From the NCBI GenBank assembly GCA_001898335.1, contig MKTS01000003.1, positions 434,001 to 498,000 on the forward strand: a DNA stretch of 64,000 nt, read 5' to 3'. Position 1 is the first letter of the stretch, and each line of letters starts with the position of its first letter. The stretch is from Mucilaginibacter sp. 44-25. Its GTDB lineage: Bacteria > Bacteroidota > Bacteroidia > Sphingobacteriales > Sphingobacteriaceae. A program made the position numbers and the translations under genes. Shown in pieces: positions 9,350 to 18,861 of this stretch. The notes under the pieces are model-generated. The model saw nothing but the letters and a program-made list of their open reading frames with translations, ran no database searches and had not been told where the DNA came from.

Positions 9350-10447
9350 TTATTGTTTAACTACGGTGTATTTAGCCGTAAGCGATCTGTCAATTTTGCC
9401 TAATTTGCTTATATCAGTGCTAAAATCGCTGTATACAGTGGTGATGCTCACCTTGTAATTTCCAGCTGCAGAGATCGGCAGATTGTTATTGTCGGTATTG
9501 TTTAGGAAAGTACCATCGGCACCGGTTTTAGGTATGCCGTAGCTGTTGTCCCAGGCATGGTTCATCCTGAATTTAAATTCGCCTGCAACCATTGGTACAA
9601 CACCTTCCCATGCCAGGGTGCCGTTATTGTACTTCAAATCAATATCGGCGCTCCAGTTACTTCCTACGGGGGCGTTACCAATAACAGACATATAATCCGC
9701 AGGTACCATTACCAGTGTACCGGCGTTTAGATCAACCTTGAGGTAGTATTGGCCTGCCGCGGGCGCTTTAATATTACCGCCGCTTGTGCCAATAGTGCCG
9801 CTACCGGTGGTTCCGTAAGCCACATCCCATTTCTTTTGAGGTGTGATCTTAAACTCAAGGTTACCCGCTGTGAAGTTGATGATACCAGTGTATACACCAT
9901 TGCCGGTAGGCGACTGTAAGCTATCCGCAGTTGGTGGGTTCCAGCCCTGGTATGCGCCCGGTACGTATATGTATGATACTAAAGCAAACGGCGTAGCAGT
10001 TACTGTAACCACGTTTGAATAAGCAGTACCTTCGGTAGCCGATGAACTAAGCGAACTCTTCAGCCTCATCTCTAATTGAGCTGGTGTACCTGTTGGCAAA
10101 TTCATAGATAATAACAGGTTATTAAAGTCCTGTACATTATAGCTTTTGGCAAACACACCAACAGGTAGCGTAACCTCGGTCGGCGTAGCGAAATTGGTTC
10201 CTTTAACGGCAATCTGAAACGTATAGGTTGGAGCCGCGCTGTATCCGTATGACTGCGCGGTGCCGGTTAAGGTGATGGCATTAGCGCTAAGGTTAGACTT
10301 TGTTAAAGCTGGAGTGGTAGTTGATACCGTTAACGAGCCGCCTTTGGCAGGCTGCGCCACTGTACGTACCTCATCTTTTTTGCAAGATGCCAGCACCAGA
10401 ATGGCCAGGCAGCTGAACGCTAAAAATTTAGTAATAATTTTTTTCAT
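9350..10447 (-). CDS. susE: SusE/SusF-like starch-binding lipoprotein
   Basis: Outer-membrane lipoprotein expected to hold starch or maltodextrin at the cell surface beside SusC/SusD. The start at 10447 gives a clean lipoprotein signal (KKIITKFLAFSCLAILVLASCKK); an upstream in-frame start at 10501 would bury it. The N-terminal part (TLTGTAQSYGYSAAPTYTFQIAV) fits the SusE domain. Two related binding-type modules follow, each with a W/F-rich core and a WD..YG motif (KKWDVAYG and HAWDNSYG), resembling the tandem carbohydrate-binding modules of SusE/SusF. Length 365 aa. The gene is immediately downstream of susD and followed by a terminator. Whether it is nearer SusE or SusF cannot be decided here. 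Confidence 0.88.
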   Translation of the reverse strand: MKKIITKFLAFSCLAILVLASCKKDEVRTVAQPAKGGSLTVSTTTPALTKSNLSANAITLTGTAQSYGYSAAPTYTFQIAVKGTNFATPTEVTLPVGVFAKSYNVQDFNNLLLSMNLPTGTPAQLEMRLKSSLSSSATEGTAYSNVVTVTATPFALVSYIYVPGAYQGWNPPTADSLQSPTGNGVYTGIINFTAGNLEFKITPQKKWDVAYGTTGSGTIGTSGGNIKAPAAGQYYLKVDLNAGTLVMVPADYMSVIGNAPVGSNWSADIDLKYNNGTLAWEGVVPMVAGEFKFRMNHAWDNSYGIPKTGADGTFLNNTDNNNLPISAAGNYKVSITTVYSDFSTDISKLGKIDRSLTAKYTVVKQ

Positions 10448-10522
10448 GTTATTTTTTGTTAAAACACGTTTATGATTTGGTATAGCAGGAGCTGCAAACA
10501 CAGCTCCTGCTGACTTAATTTT

Positions 10523-12106
10523 TTAGTAACCCGGATTTTGTTTTAGCGTAGGGTTGGCGGTAATGTCATCTGCAGGGATAGGGTAGATATTCCTGTAATC
10601 TTCTACAGCCCTGCCACCGGCAACACCGCCTTTAAACGGCCATACGTAAGCGGCTGTAGTGAACCTGCCGTAACGTACAAGGTCTGTACGGCGGAAGCCT
10701 TCCCAGTAAAGCTCGCGTGCCCTTTCATCCAGAATAAAGTCAAGGTTAATAGTAGCAACGTTACCGCTGGTGTTACCATACGCACGAGTACGTATCCTGT
10801 TCACATAATCTATAGCCGTAGCCAGGTTGCCGCCAGCGCCGCCGCGTAAAACCGCTTCGGCATAGATCAGGTACATCTCAGGCAGGCGGAACAACGGAAA
10901 ATCCACGTCCGCGTAATCAAGGCTCTGGCCCGGTGCGCCCGCGCGTGTTACATTACGGTATTTGGTTACGGCAAAGCCATCGGTAAACACCGTTTGGTCT
11001 TTTATCTCCAGGTTTTGTCCGTTGGTATAAAACTGTGACCTTTTATCTGCAGTACCGGTATAATCAGGGAACAGGTTAGGCAGGTTCTTGGTAGTACGTG
11101 CGCCACCCCAGCCGCCATTGATACCGAAATAGCTTGCCGACTCTGAACCGCCAACAGGCGCGTGAGTTAAAAATGTTGTACCACCAAAGCTTTGAGTACG
11201 CAAACCATCATAGTTAATGGTAAGTATGTTTTCGCTGGTATTTTGCTGATTGTCAGCAAGCATTAACCACTGGTAGTTACTGATGAGTGAATAACCTGCA
11301 CTAATCACTTTATTTGAGTAAACAATAGCGTCGTCGTATCTTTTTGTTCCGGTATATACTTCGGCGTTCAGGTATAGCCTTGCCAGTAACGCCCACTCTG
11401 CTGCCTGGTCTGCACGGCCATACTCATTTGTTTTTGGCGCGGCAAGCGTCGGCTCGATCGCTTTCAATTCCGATTCAACATAGTTGAACAAGGTTTTACG
11501 ATCTGCTTGTTTTGGCACCGTTTTGCCTATCACATCATTTTCAGTTACCAGCGGAACGTTTCCGTAAAGATCCAATAACACCCAGTATTGGTAGGCACGT
11601 ATAAAGCGGGCTTCTGCACGGAAGCGACGGATAGCGTCAGCATCAGCTCCTGAAATACCGCGGCTGCTCAGTTCAGCGTCAGACGATTGCCTGATAAAGT
11701 CGTTCGCCAGTGTAACCTGGTATAAACTGCGGTAGTATAAGCCTTTTAAGAAAGGGTTGGCGGCAGACCAGTTCATGTTATGGAAATCCTGTATACCGGC
11801 GTCGCCCCAGGCAATAACTGCCTCGTCGGTGCTTAATTCCTGTGCTTTCCAGTAAAGGCGTAAAAAATCAGAGGTACCTTCATCAATACCCTGCACATCG
11901 CCATTACCTGCAGGGCCCTGGTTACCGGTAAGCGCGTATGCGCCATATACTTTTGCAAAAGCCTGTTTGTAACCGGCCGGCGTAGCGTATACGGTAGCCG
12001 CTGTAATATCGTTGGTAGGCAGTAAGTCCAGCTTTTTGGTGCAGGCTGTTAAACTGCCTGCAAGCAGTACTACAGTTGCTGCCTTTATCATCAAGTTCTT
12101 TTTCAT
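10523..12106 (-). CDS. susD: SusD/RagB family starch-binding lipoprotein
   Basis: Surface lipoprotein (527 aa) that acts as the lid and glycan-capture partner of the SusC channel. Signal and lipobox are visible (VVLLAGSLTACTKK), followed by the typical DLLPTNDITAATVY start of SusD proteins. TPR-like helices occur in the middle (RAEARFIRAYQYWVLLDLYGNVPLV), and the conserved C-terminal region LDERARELYWEGFRRTDLVRYG is present. The gene sits 46 bp after susC on the same strand. Specificity for starch is inferred from the GH13 neighbours and the SusR-like regulator. Confidence 0.95.
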   Translation of the reverse strand: MKKNLMIKAATVVLLAGSLTACTKKLDLLPTNDITAATVYATPAGYKQAFAKVYGAYALTGNQGPAGNGDVQGIDEGTSDFLRLYWKAQELSTDEAVIAWGDAGIQDFHNMNWSAANPFLKGLYYRSLYQVTLANDFIRQSSDAELSSRGISGADADAIRRFRAEARFIRAYQYWVLLDLYGNVPLVTENDVIGKTVPKQADRKTLFNYVESELKAIEPTLAAPKTNEYGRADQAAEWALLARLYLNAEVYTGTKRYDDAIVYSNKVISAGYSLISNYQWLMLADNQQNTSENILTINYDGLRTQSFGGTTFLTHAPVGGSESASYFGINGGWGGARTTKNLPNLFPDYTGTADKRSQFYTNGQNLEIKDQTVFTDGFAVTKYRNVTRAGAPGQSLDYADVDFPLFRLPEMYLIYAEAVLRGGAGGNLATAIDYVNRIRTRAYGNTSGNVATINLDFILDERARELYWEGFRRTDLVRYGRFTTAAYVWPFKGGVAGGRAVEDYRNIYPIPADDITANPTLKQNPGY

Positions 12107-12152
12107 ATCGCTTTATTATTAGCTGTATGTATATGTTAAATATACTATTGAA

Positions 12153-15100
12153 TTAAAATTTAAGGTTTAAGCCTAACACATAGGTACGCGGGCGGGGGTA
12201 TAGGTTATTATCAATACCGCCGTTCACCTCAGGGTCAACGCCTTTGTATTTGGTAATTACAAAAACGTTCTGCACGTTTCCGCTAATGCTTAACTGTGCC
12301 TTACCACGTAGTATTTTACCAAAGTTGTAACCGAGGCTCGCGTTATCCATTTTCAGGAACGACGCGTTCTGTACATAGTAATCCGATAGTACGTTTTTGT
12401 CGTTAGCGCCGATTAAACCGCTTTCCAATGCGTTGGTAGAACCATTGTTAAGGTACTGGAGCGGGTTGATGATGTTATTCCTTGTGCCGGTGTTGGAGAA
12501 CACGTTATTGTAAGCATAGTTACCCAGGTTGGCACGCATCACTACCGCCAGATTGAAGTTTTTGTAAGTAACATTACTTGAGAAACCAAAAATGTATTTG
12601 GGATCGGGCTGTTTGTACAGATAGCGATCTTTATCATTGATGACGCCATCATTATTACGGTCCACATAAACATTGTCCAGTGGTTTTCCGTCGCTGCCGT
12701 AAACCTGCTGGTATACATAGAATACACCACGCGGCTGGCCTACATAGAAGCGCTCTACGTTGTTTCCTGTACCGCCTGATATACCGCCGGTAGCGATACC
12801 GGTAGAATTTGGATCGTTTACGAAAGTTAACTTGGTTACCTTGTTTACGTTATAAGTGGCGTTTAAGGCTACATCCCAGGTAACGCTGTTGCTGCGTACA
12901 ATTTGCGCGTTGATAGTTGCCTCTATACCCTTATTGGTCATGCTGCCTACGTTGGTAACAATCACATTAGAGAAGCCTGCACCTGCCGAAACGTTAACCG
13001 GGGCAATGAGGTCCTTGGTTGTTTTATAATAAGCATCGATGCTACCGCTGATACGGCCATTAAGGAAGCCATAGTCGATACCCGCGTTGGTGGTGGCACT
13101 TTGTTCCCACTTGCGGTTAGGGTCATAAGCCGAAGGGCGGTATAACTGGTAAAAGCTGTTACCCAACTGGTATGATGCTGTTTGAGTGCTTAACGCATAA
13201 TATGAAGTGTAAGCGTAGTTATCTATCGCGTCCTGCTGGCCGGTAACACCATAGCCTACACGTAATTTAAGATCTGATAGTACTTTGTTATCTTTCAGGA
13301 AAGATTCTTCTTTGATCTTCCAAGCGAAAGCTCCTGAAGGGAACACGGCGTAACGGTTGGTTGGGCTAAACCTTGATGAACCATCACGACGGATAGTACC
13401 TGTTAATAAATATTTATCGTCAAACGTGTAGTTTAAACGGGCGTAGTAAGACAACAGCCTGTGCTGTGGCTTATCAAACGGAAAGTTAGGCTGGCTTACA
13501 ACTGTACCGTTACCGTCTGAAGTAATATCAGGGAAGTTGTAGTTTTTAGTAGAATAATCATAATAAGCATAACCAGCAACCGCGTCAATGCGGCTGTTGA
13601 TTGACTTAATATCCTTGGCATAATTTAAATAAGCCTCAAAAGTGGTATTCAGGATGTTGGTACGGTACTGGTTGTTAACACCGCTGTGTAAAACGTTATT
13701 GGCGTCTTTATAACGGTAATAGCTGGCTGCCGCGGTTGGCGGGATATAGATAGTTCCTTTACCCTGTGATACATCGTAACCAAAGTTTACGTTGGCGTGC
13801 AAATCCGGTAGGAAGTGGAATTTGTAATCTAACTGTGCGTTACCAATGCTTCTTTGCACCTGGCTTTTGTCAAATTTCTGCTGAAGCAGGCCTACAGGAT
13901 TGCGTGGCGCCAATGCTTTTAAGCCTGACGCTGAGCTTGGGTCAAGGTACTCGAAGTAACCGCCAAAATTATTATTGCCTGAAAATACCGGTTTGGTAGG
14001 GTCAAAAGTAACCGCTGCGCCAATAGCATCCTGGTTAGCAAAACGTGCCCTGCTATCAGATCCTTTTAAATTAATGTCGATCTTTAAATGGTTATCAAAC
14101 AACCTTGGCGACAAGTTAACCGCTGCCGAAGCCCTTTGCAGATAGCCGGTTTTTAGGATACCTTTTTGATCCAGGTAACCTGCCGATACACGGTAAGGCA
14201 TATTTTTTAAACCACCGCTTACACTTACGTTATTATCAGTACTTACCGCAGTTTGGTAAATTTCTTTTTGCCAGTCGGTATTGGCATTACCCAATAACGC
14301 CTGGAAAGCTGCAGTTCCGTTAGCCTTTACATAAGCACGTAGCTGGTCGCCTGTTAAAACAGGGACTTCTTTAGATAGTGTTGATACCGATACCTGCGAA
14401 TTGATGTTTACAACTGGTTTACCCACCACACCTTTTTTAGTGGTGATGATGATAACGCCGTTTGAAGCTCTTGAACCGTAAATGGCCGTAGCAGAAGCGT
14501 CTTTTAAAACGCTGAAGGTTTCTATATCATTCGGGTTGATGAGTGTAAGCGGGCTTGGAGAACCTGGTATACCATCATTGCTTAACTGTACACCATCTAC
14601 CACAACAAGGGGGTCGTTACTTGCACTTAATGAAGCGCCGCCGCGGATCCGGATAGTACTCCCTGCGCCCGGAGCACCACCATTAGAAACGATGGATACA
14701 CCGGCTACTTTACCCGCAATTAATTGCTCTGGTGAAGTAATGTTACCGGTTTGAAAATCCTTTGAACTTACCGTAGTAATAGAGCCGGTTAGGTCTTTCT
14801 TTTTCACGGTACCGTAACCAATCACCACAATTTCGTTGAGTGATTTTGACGACGGCTGCATATTGAAGTTTACCGTTACACTGCCCGCGCCCACCGTAAC
14901 CGTTTTGGGTTGTGAGGTGTAACCAATAAAACTGGCCGTTAAGGTATAGGTGCCGGCTTTAACGCCGTTTATCCGGTAAACACCATTAGCATCAGCCGAA
15001 CCGGCTATGGTGGTGCCTGATATCAAAACCGTTGCGCCGGGTAACGACTGGTTATTGTCGTCGACCACTTTACCGGTAATGCTGCCTGATTGTGCGAATA

Positions 15101-15164
15101 TCACCTGCGATATCAACAGCACTGCAAAAAGGAGCATAAACTTTTTAAAGTAATTGTTTCTCAT
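12153..15164 (-). CDS. susC: SusC-type TonB-linked outer-membrane channel
   Basis: TonB-dependent transporter (1003 aa) for maltooligosaccharides. A signal peptide (FMLLFAVLLISQVIFAQ) precedes a carboxypeptidase-D-like regulatory domain at ~26-95 (GSITGKVVDDNNQSLPGATV). A plug domain starting near ~110 carries the SusC signature (VVIGYGTVKKKDLTGSI) and SVLKDASATAIYGSRASNGV. The remainder is a beta-barrel ending in an aromatic terminal strand (LGLNLKF). Energy comes from TonB-ExbBD, which is not in this window. First gene of the susCDE unit; the 680-bp upstream gap should hold its promoter and the regulator-binding site. Confidence 0.96.
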   Translation of the reverse strand: MRNNYFKKFMLLFAVLLISQVIFAQSGSITGKVVDDNNQSLPGATVLISGTTIAGSADANGVYRINGVKAGTYTLTASFIGYTSQPKTVTVGAGSVTVNFNMQPSSKSLNEIVVIGYGTVKKKDLTGSITTVSSKDFQTGNITSPEQLIAGKVAGVSIVSNGGAPGAGSTIRIRGGASLSASNDPLVVVDGVQLSNDGIPGSPSPLTLINPNDIETFSVLKDASATAIYGSRASNGVIIITTKKGVVGKPVVNINSQVSVSTLSKEVPVLTGDQLRAYVKANGTAAFQALLGNANTDWQKEIYQTAVSTDNNVSVSGGLKNMPYRVSAGYLDQKGILKTGYLQRASAAVNLSPRLFDNHLKIDINLKGSDSRARFANQDAIGAAVTFDPTKPVFSGNNNFGGYFEYLDPSSASGLKALAPRNPVGLLQQKFDKSQVQRSIGNAQLDYKFHFLPDLHANVNFGYDVSQGKGTIYIPPTAAASYYRYKDANNVLHSGVNNQYRTNILNTTFEAYLNYAKDIKSINSRIDAVAGYAYYDYSTKNYNFPDITSDGNGTVVSQPNFPFDKPQHRLLSYYARLNYTFDDKYLLTGTIRRDGSSRFSPTNRYAVFPSGAFAWKIKEESFLKDNKVLSDLKLRVGYGVTGQQDAIDNYAYTSYYALSTQTASYQLGNSFYQLYRPSAYDPNRKWEQSATTNAGIDYGFLNGRISGSIDAYYKTTKDLIAPVNVSAGAGFSNVIVTNVGSMTNKGIEATINAQIVRSNSVTWDVALNATYNVNKVTKLTFVNDPNSTGIATGGISGGTGNNVERFYVGQPRGVFYVYQQVYGSDGKPLDNVYVDRNNDGVINDKDRYLYKQPDPKYIFGFSSNVTYKNFNLAVVMRANLGNYAYNNVFSNTGTRNNIINPLQYLNNGSTNALESGLIGANDKNVLSDYYVQNASFLKMDNASLGYNFGKILRGKAQLSISGNVQNVFVITKYKGVDPEVNGGIDNNLYPRPRTYVLGLNLKF

Positions 15165-15844
15165 TTAAAATTTGATTTTGAATTAATTAGTTAAGATGGT
15201 GTGTTTAAATGTTAATGGTTGGCCGCTATTGACGGTCGCGTACTCGCCCTCAGGTGCAAACCTGCGACTATGGAGATCAGGACCTTCATCAGTTTTAAGC
15301 CGTTAAAAAAATTTAATTGAACAGCCACCAAAAAAATCATGTTCCGCTCCTGCGAAACGTGAGATCATTGAGGCATGAAAAAATTATAATTGGTTTTTGT
15401 GAAGTGTAAGCGTTGGTTAAGCAGCTCGTTATCTTCAACAATACAAATTTCCTGAGCTAAAAAACCGTAACCTATTTTTTTACATAAAATTTAATAAAAT
15501 TGAGATTTATTTAAATTTTAGTAATTGATAATCAGATTATTAAAATAAATTAAAATCAAAAAATTTAACGCTCATAGCATCATTTCAATACACTAAGCGT
15601 ATAATTTACACTATTAAAACGGGCGTTTTTATGAGGTGTTTTCAACGTGAAATTTTCCTGACTGATCACGGCCTCAATCGTTGTTGCATATGACATTGAT
15701 GAATACAATGGCCTTAGTAGCAGCGTTTGCCGCTGTTTGGCAATAAAGTATAAGTGTATGGGGTTGGCATCCAAAAGGGTTTTATGTTTACCCTCTCAGT
15801 AATGCGTGTTTCAGGAAGAGTAGAGAATGATCAGTCAGCGTACA
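15165..15844 (-). promoter_or_regulatory. intergenic region upstream of susC
   Basis: A 680-bp stretch between the regulator stop and the susC start. The middle (about 15460-15570) is very A+T-rich. A 14-nt interrupted palindrome lies at 15251-15264 (CAGGT-N4-ACCTG), 87 bp before the susC ATG; its minus-strand right half resembles a -7 box with one mismatch (CAGGTTTG). No canonical TAnnTTTG box is seen on the minus strand. A 64-codon reading frame at 15580-15774 has no recognisable product and is not called. The region probably contains the susC promoter, but the exact site is not clear. Confidence 0.45.
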
Positions 15845-17452
15845 CTAAGCTTTTTTGCCGCTGGTATCAACCGCTTTAATGGCCATAACGCGCTGGTCAA
15901 ATTCATCGCCGTGAATAAGCGCTTTAGCTTTGATGCGCATTTTGTAAACGTAAATGGTTTTTTCAGAATACTCTAATATCTTGGCAATGGTTTCGGTATC
16001 GGTAATACCCATCCGCATAAGGGCGAATATGCGCAGGTCGGTAGTGAGCACCTCGTTTTCTTTAGGCCAGATCTGGTTCTCTTTGGTGAATAGTTTATTA
16101 AACTCTTCCACAAAATTGGGGAATATCTTAATGAAAACATGGTCAAAGGTGTTGAACAGCGTTTCCCGCTCTTTTTTAATGTTGATGTTGTTGGCCATCA
16201 ACTGTATGTCGTCATATTTTTTGGCAGGTAGTTTGGTATCAACAGAACGTTTAATACGTTCTAATTGTAGGATGTAGCCCGAGATAATATTGAAAAAGTA
16301 ACCTATGTAGTCTTCTTTGATCTTGGTGCCTTCCATCAGTTTCTCGTTCACCTTCTCAATGATCTTTTCTTTCGATTTCAGCTTTTTATTACGCTTATAC
16401 AGCAGTATAGACACCACAATAATTACCGCTGCCAACACCGTTATCAGGCTTAGGCTTCTTATGTATAGTTTTTCCTCGCGCTCTATAAATAGCAATTTTT
16501 CCGATGCCACAATGGGCAGGAGCGATGCTATCTGCACTTTACGCTGCCTTGCACCATAAAACTCGGCATCGTCAAGCGCGTGTTCGAGGGCTAAATAGGC
16601 GTTTTTAATATCGCCTTTTTTGTACAGTATCTCTGCCAGCCAAAATAAAGCAATGGTTTCTTTAGTAGACGAGCGTATATCGCTTATGGTAGCTTTAACA
16701 AGCAAGCCGATGCTTTTATCCGGCTGCCCCATACTTTGGTAAACGTTACTCAGGGTTGATTGTACTATCGCGTCCTGGTGTTCCGTAAGCTTTTTTGAAT
16801 CCAGAAGCCGGTTAAATAATACGGTGGCAGAATCATTCGCGCCGTTCTTATATTCTTTGTAGCCGGTAAGGTAGATATTGTCATACGAGCCCGGGCTGCT
16901 GATGGCAATGGCCGAATCAATGTAGTTATTGGCCTGGCTGGTGTAAACGGGCGTAAAATGCCTGTCATTATTATAGGCCGCCAGATCATAATAGGCCCTC
17001 ATGGTAATAGAGTAATATTCCAACTTTACCGGGTTTTGCAGGCTTTGTACATTAATGCCCCGCATGCTTTCGAACGTTTCCTTAAACATTCCTGAAGAAA
17101 GCAGGATAAAACCCATTTTTATCTTGCTGAAATCTTCTTTAGGCTTATCCTTAAGGGTTTGGCTAATGAGTAATAATTTATTGGCATAAACGTAGGCCGA
17201 ATCGTACTGATAAGATTTATACTCATCATACAATTTATTACAAACTTCAAACTGGTTTTGCAGATCGGTGGGGGCAAGGCGACGGAGCTTTGCCTTTAAA
17301 GCGGTTATCTGCGCTTCTTTTTGGTGATCGTAGAATCCTTTTTTTGAAAATTCCGCTTTCAACTGTTCAAACAAGTCGCCGTTTGCGGCAGCGGCTGGCA
17401 ATGTAATCGGCAATAAAATAAAAATAAGGAACAGAACCCTTCTCATAATCAA
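15845..17452 (-). CDS. susR: SusR-like membrane-spanning transcriptional regulator (TPR + DUF6377 type)
   Basis: Likely activator of the adjacent starch locus. The 535-residue protein has an N-terminal signal sequence (1-23), a periplasmic TPR-like helical region (~30-320) and one transmembrane helix (~332-353). A basic coiled segment follows, then a cytoplasmic domain ending in a LuxR-like helix-turn-helix patch (GITDTETIAKILEYSEKTIY). This layout and length match Bacteroides SusR, which senses maltose or maltooligosaccharide and activates sus genes. It lies directly upstream of susC on the same strand. The name rests on architecture and context. A 10-bp palindrome (17480-17489) precedes the gene and could be an operator. 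Confidence 0.82.
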   Translation of the reverse strand: MIMRRVLFLIFILLPITLPAAAANGDLFEQLKAEFSKKGFYDHQKEAQITALKAKLRRLAPTDLQNQFEVCNKLYDEYKSYQYDSAYVYANKLLLISQTLKDKPKEDFSKIKMGFILLSSGMFKETFESMRGINVQSLQNPVKLEYYSITMRAYYDLAAYNNDRHFTPVYTSQANNYIDSAIAISSPGSYDNIYLTGYKEYKNGANDSATVLFNRLLDSKKLTEHQDAIVQSTLSNVYQSMGQPDKSIGLLVKATISDIRSSTKETIALFWLAEILYKKGDIKNAYLALEHALDDAEFYGARQRKVQIASLLPIVASEKLLFIEREEKLYIRSLSLITVLAAVIIVVSILLYKRNKKLKSKEKIIEKVNEKLMEGTKIKEDYIGYFFNIISGYILQLERIKRSVDTKLPAKKYDDIQLMANNINIKKERETLFNTFDHVFIKIFPNFVEEFNKLFTKENQIWPKENEVLTTDLRIFALMRMGITDTETIAKILEYSEKTIYVYKMRIKAKALIHGDEFDQRVMAIKAVDTSGKKA

Positions 17453-17602
17453 CAGTTAGCCACTATCGCCTGTGTTAAAGCAAGCTTGCACTAAATTAGT
17501 AACTTTCAACAGAATAAAATCTGGTTAGTTAGAAAAGAAATAAGTTAAACAAATAAGCGTATAGTTTAACGGTAGTTAAACACGGCAAATGCCTAAGTAA
17601 CA

Positions 17603-17636
17603 AAAAAGCCTCTCAGATTTCTCTAAGAGGCTTTTT
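17603..17636 (-). terminator. terminator of the initiator tRNA gene
   Basis: Hairpin with 11-nt arms (17603-17613 and 17626-17636), 12-nt loop and a T-run on the minus strand, starting 11 bp after the tRNA 3' end. Confidence 0.85.
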
Positions 17637-17646
17637 GATTTTCAGG

Positions 17647-17719
<73 letters not shown>

Positions 17720-17804
17720 CTATCTTGTTGGTATTGTACATAACGGGCATAACTCCGAAATGTTTGCTCCAATTGTCAAAAAAGCAATTTGCTCTCCGTT
17801 TTAA

Positions 17805-17843
17805 TTGGACTGCAAAGATATAATTCGTTTCTTTGCAGTCCAA
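17805..17843. promoter_or_regulatory. palindromic face-to-face promoters for tRNA-fMet and era
   Basis: Perfect inverted repeat with 14-nt arms (17805-17818 and 17830-17843) around 11 nt. On the minus strand it reads TTTG-N20-TATCTTTG, a near-ideal Bacteroidota -33/-7 promoter pointing to the tRNA. On the plus strand it reads TTG-N20-TTTCTTTG pointing to era, with a start site expected about 20-25 nt before the era ATG. Each arm therefore supplies the -33 box of one promoter and the -7 box of the other. Confidence 0.65.
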
Positions 17844-17865
17844 ATAATATTTTAAAATAATTTTT

Positions 17866-18741
17866 ATGTCGCACAAAGCAGGTTTCGTAAGTATCATTGG
17901 TAAGCCTAATGCAGGCAAGTCAACCCTTATGAACGCGCTGGTTGGCGAAAAAATGTCTATCATCACCCCCAAAGCCCAAACTACGCGTCACCGCATATTG
18001 GGTATTGTTAATGATGAGGATTACCAGATCGTTTTCTCTGATACCCCCGGCATTATTAAACCGCATTACGCCCTGCACGAGAGCATGATGCACCAGGTAG
18101 AAGGCTCTATTGTTGATGCCGACCTGATACTGCTGGTTACCGATATTAAGGAAGAGTACGATGAGCAGGATGTGCTTAAAAAGCTTGAAAAGAGCGATGC
18201 GCCGCTTGCGGTATTGATCAACAAGATAGACCTCAGCAACGAGGAGGAAGTACGTGCCAAAGCTGCTTACTGGCAGGAAAAACTGAATCCGAAAGCAGTT
18301 TTCGCGGTATCGGCGCTCCATGATCATAACATTAAAGGCATCTTCGACTTTGTGCTGGAGAACCTGCCCGAGCACCCACCGTACTATGAGAAAGATGCCT
18401 TGACTGACCGAAACGACCGCTTCTTCGCATCAGAAATGATACGTGCGCAGGTGTTTAAGCAGTATAAAAAAGAGATACCATATAGCACCGAGGTGATTGT
18501 AACGGCCTTTAAGGAAGACCCTAAGATCTATCGTATCAGCGCGGAGATCATTGTGGAGCGCGAGTCGCAAAAAAACATCATCATTGGTAACAAAGGTGAG
18601 ATGCTGAAAATCGTAGGCACATATGCACGCAGGGACATGGAGGAATTTTTCCAGCGTAAGATATTCCTGGAGATGTTTGTAAAAGTGATCCCCGACTGGC
18701 GCAGCAAAAAAAATTACCTGAAGAAATTCGGGTACGAATAA
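17866..18741 (+). CDS. era: GTPase Era
   Basis: Essential GTPase (291 aa) that binds the 3' end of 16S rRNA and assists 30S subunit maturation. The G domain shows G1 GKPNAGKST, the switch region with TTRHRILGI, G3 DTPG and G4 NKID. The C-terminal KH domain carries the RNA-binding GxxG element (IIGNKGEML) and ends in the usual WRSKKNYLKKFGYE tail. Length is standard. Transcription probably starts in the palindromic promoter just upstream; der follows 120 bp later with its own -7 box. Confidence 0.98.
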   Translation: MSHKAGFVSIIGKPNAGKSTLMNALVGEKMSIITPKAQTTRHRILGIVNDEDYQIVFSDTPGIIKPHYALHESMMHQVEGSIVDADLILLVTDIKEEYDEQDVLKKLEKSDAPLAVLINKIDLSNEEEVRAKAAYWQEKLNPKAVFAVSALHDHNIKGIFDFVLENLPEHPPYYEKDALTDRNDRFFASEMIRAQVFKQYKKEIPYSTEVIVTAFKEDPKIYRISAEIIVERESQKNIIIGNKGEMLKIVGTYARRDMEEFFQRKIFLEMFVKVIPDWRSKKNYLKKFGYE

Positions 18742-18793
18742 TTCTAATTACGATTTACGAATTACGATTTTAGATTTTTGCTTATCGGGTTTG

Positions 18794-18801
18794 TAAATTT
18801 G
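18794..18801 (+). promoter_or_regulatory. -7 box of the der promoter
   Basis: TAAATTTG matches TAnnTTTG exactly, giving a leader of about 56 nt before the der ATG at 18862. The flanks hold a 12-nt inverted repeat (GATTTTAGATTT upstream, AAATCTAAAATC just before der). Confidence 0.55.
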
Positions 18802-18861
18802 CATGGATTTAGCGTTAACGGTTCCAAACCGTAACTCGAAGATCTGAAATCTAAAATCAAA

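Noticed and set aside
15580..15774. 64-codon minus-strand reading frame upstream of susC
   Set aside because: No recognisable domain, A+T-rich intergenic context, no promoter or coupling; probably chance.
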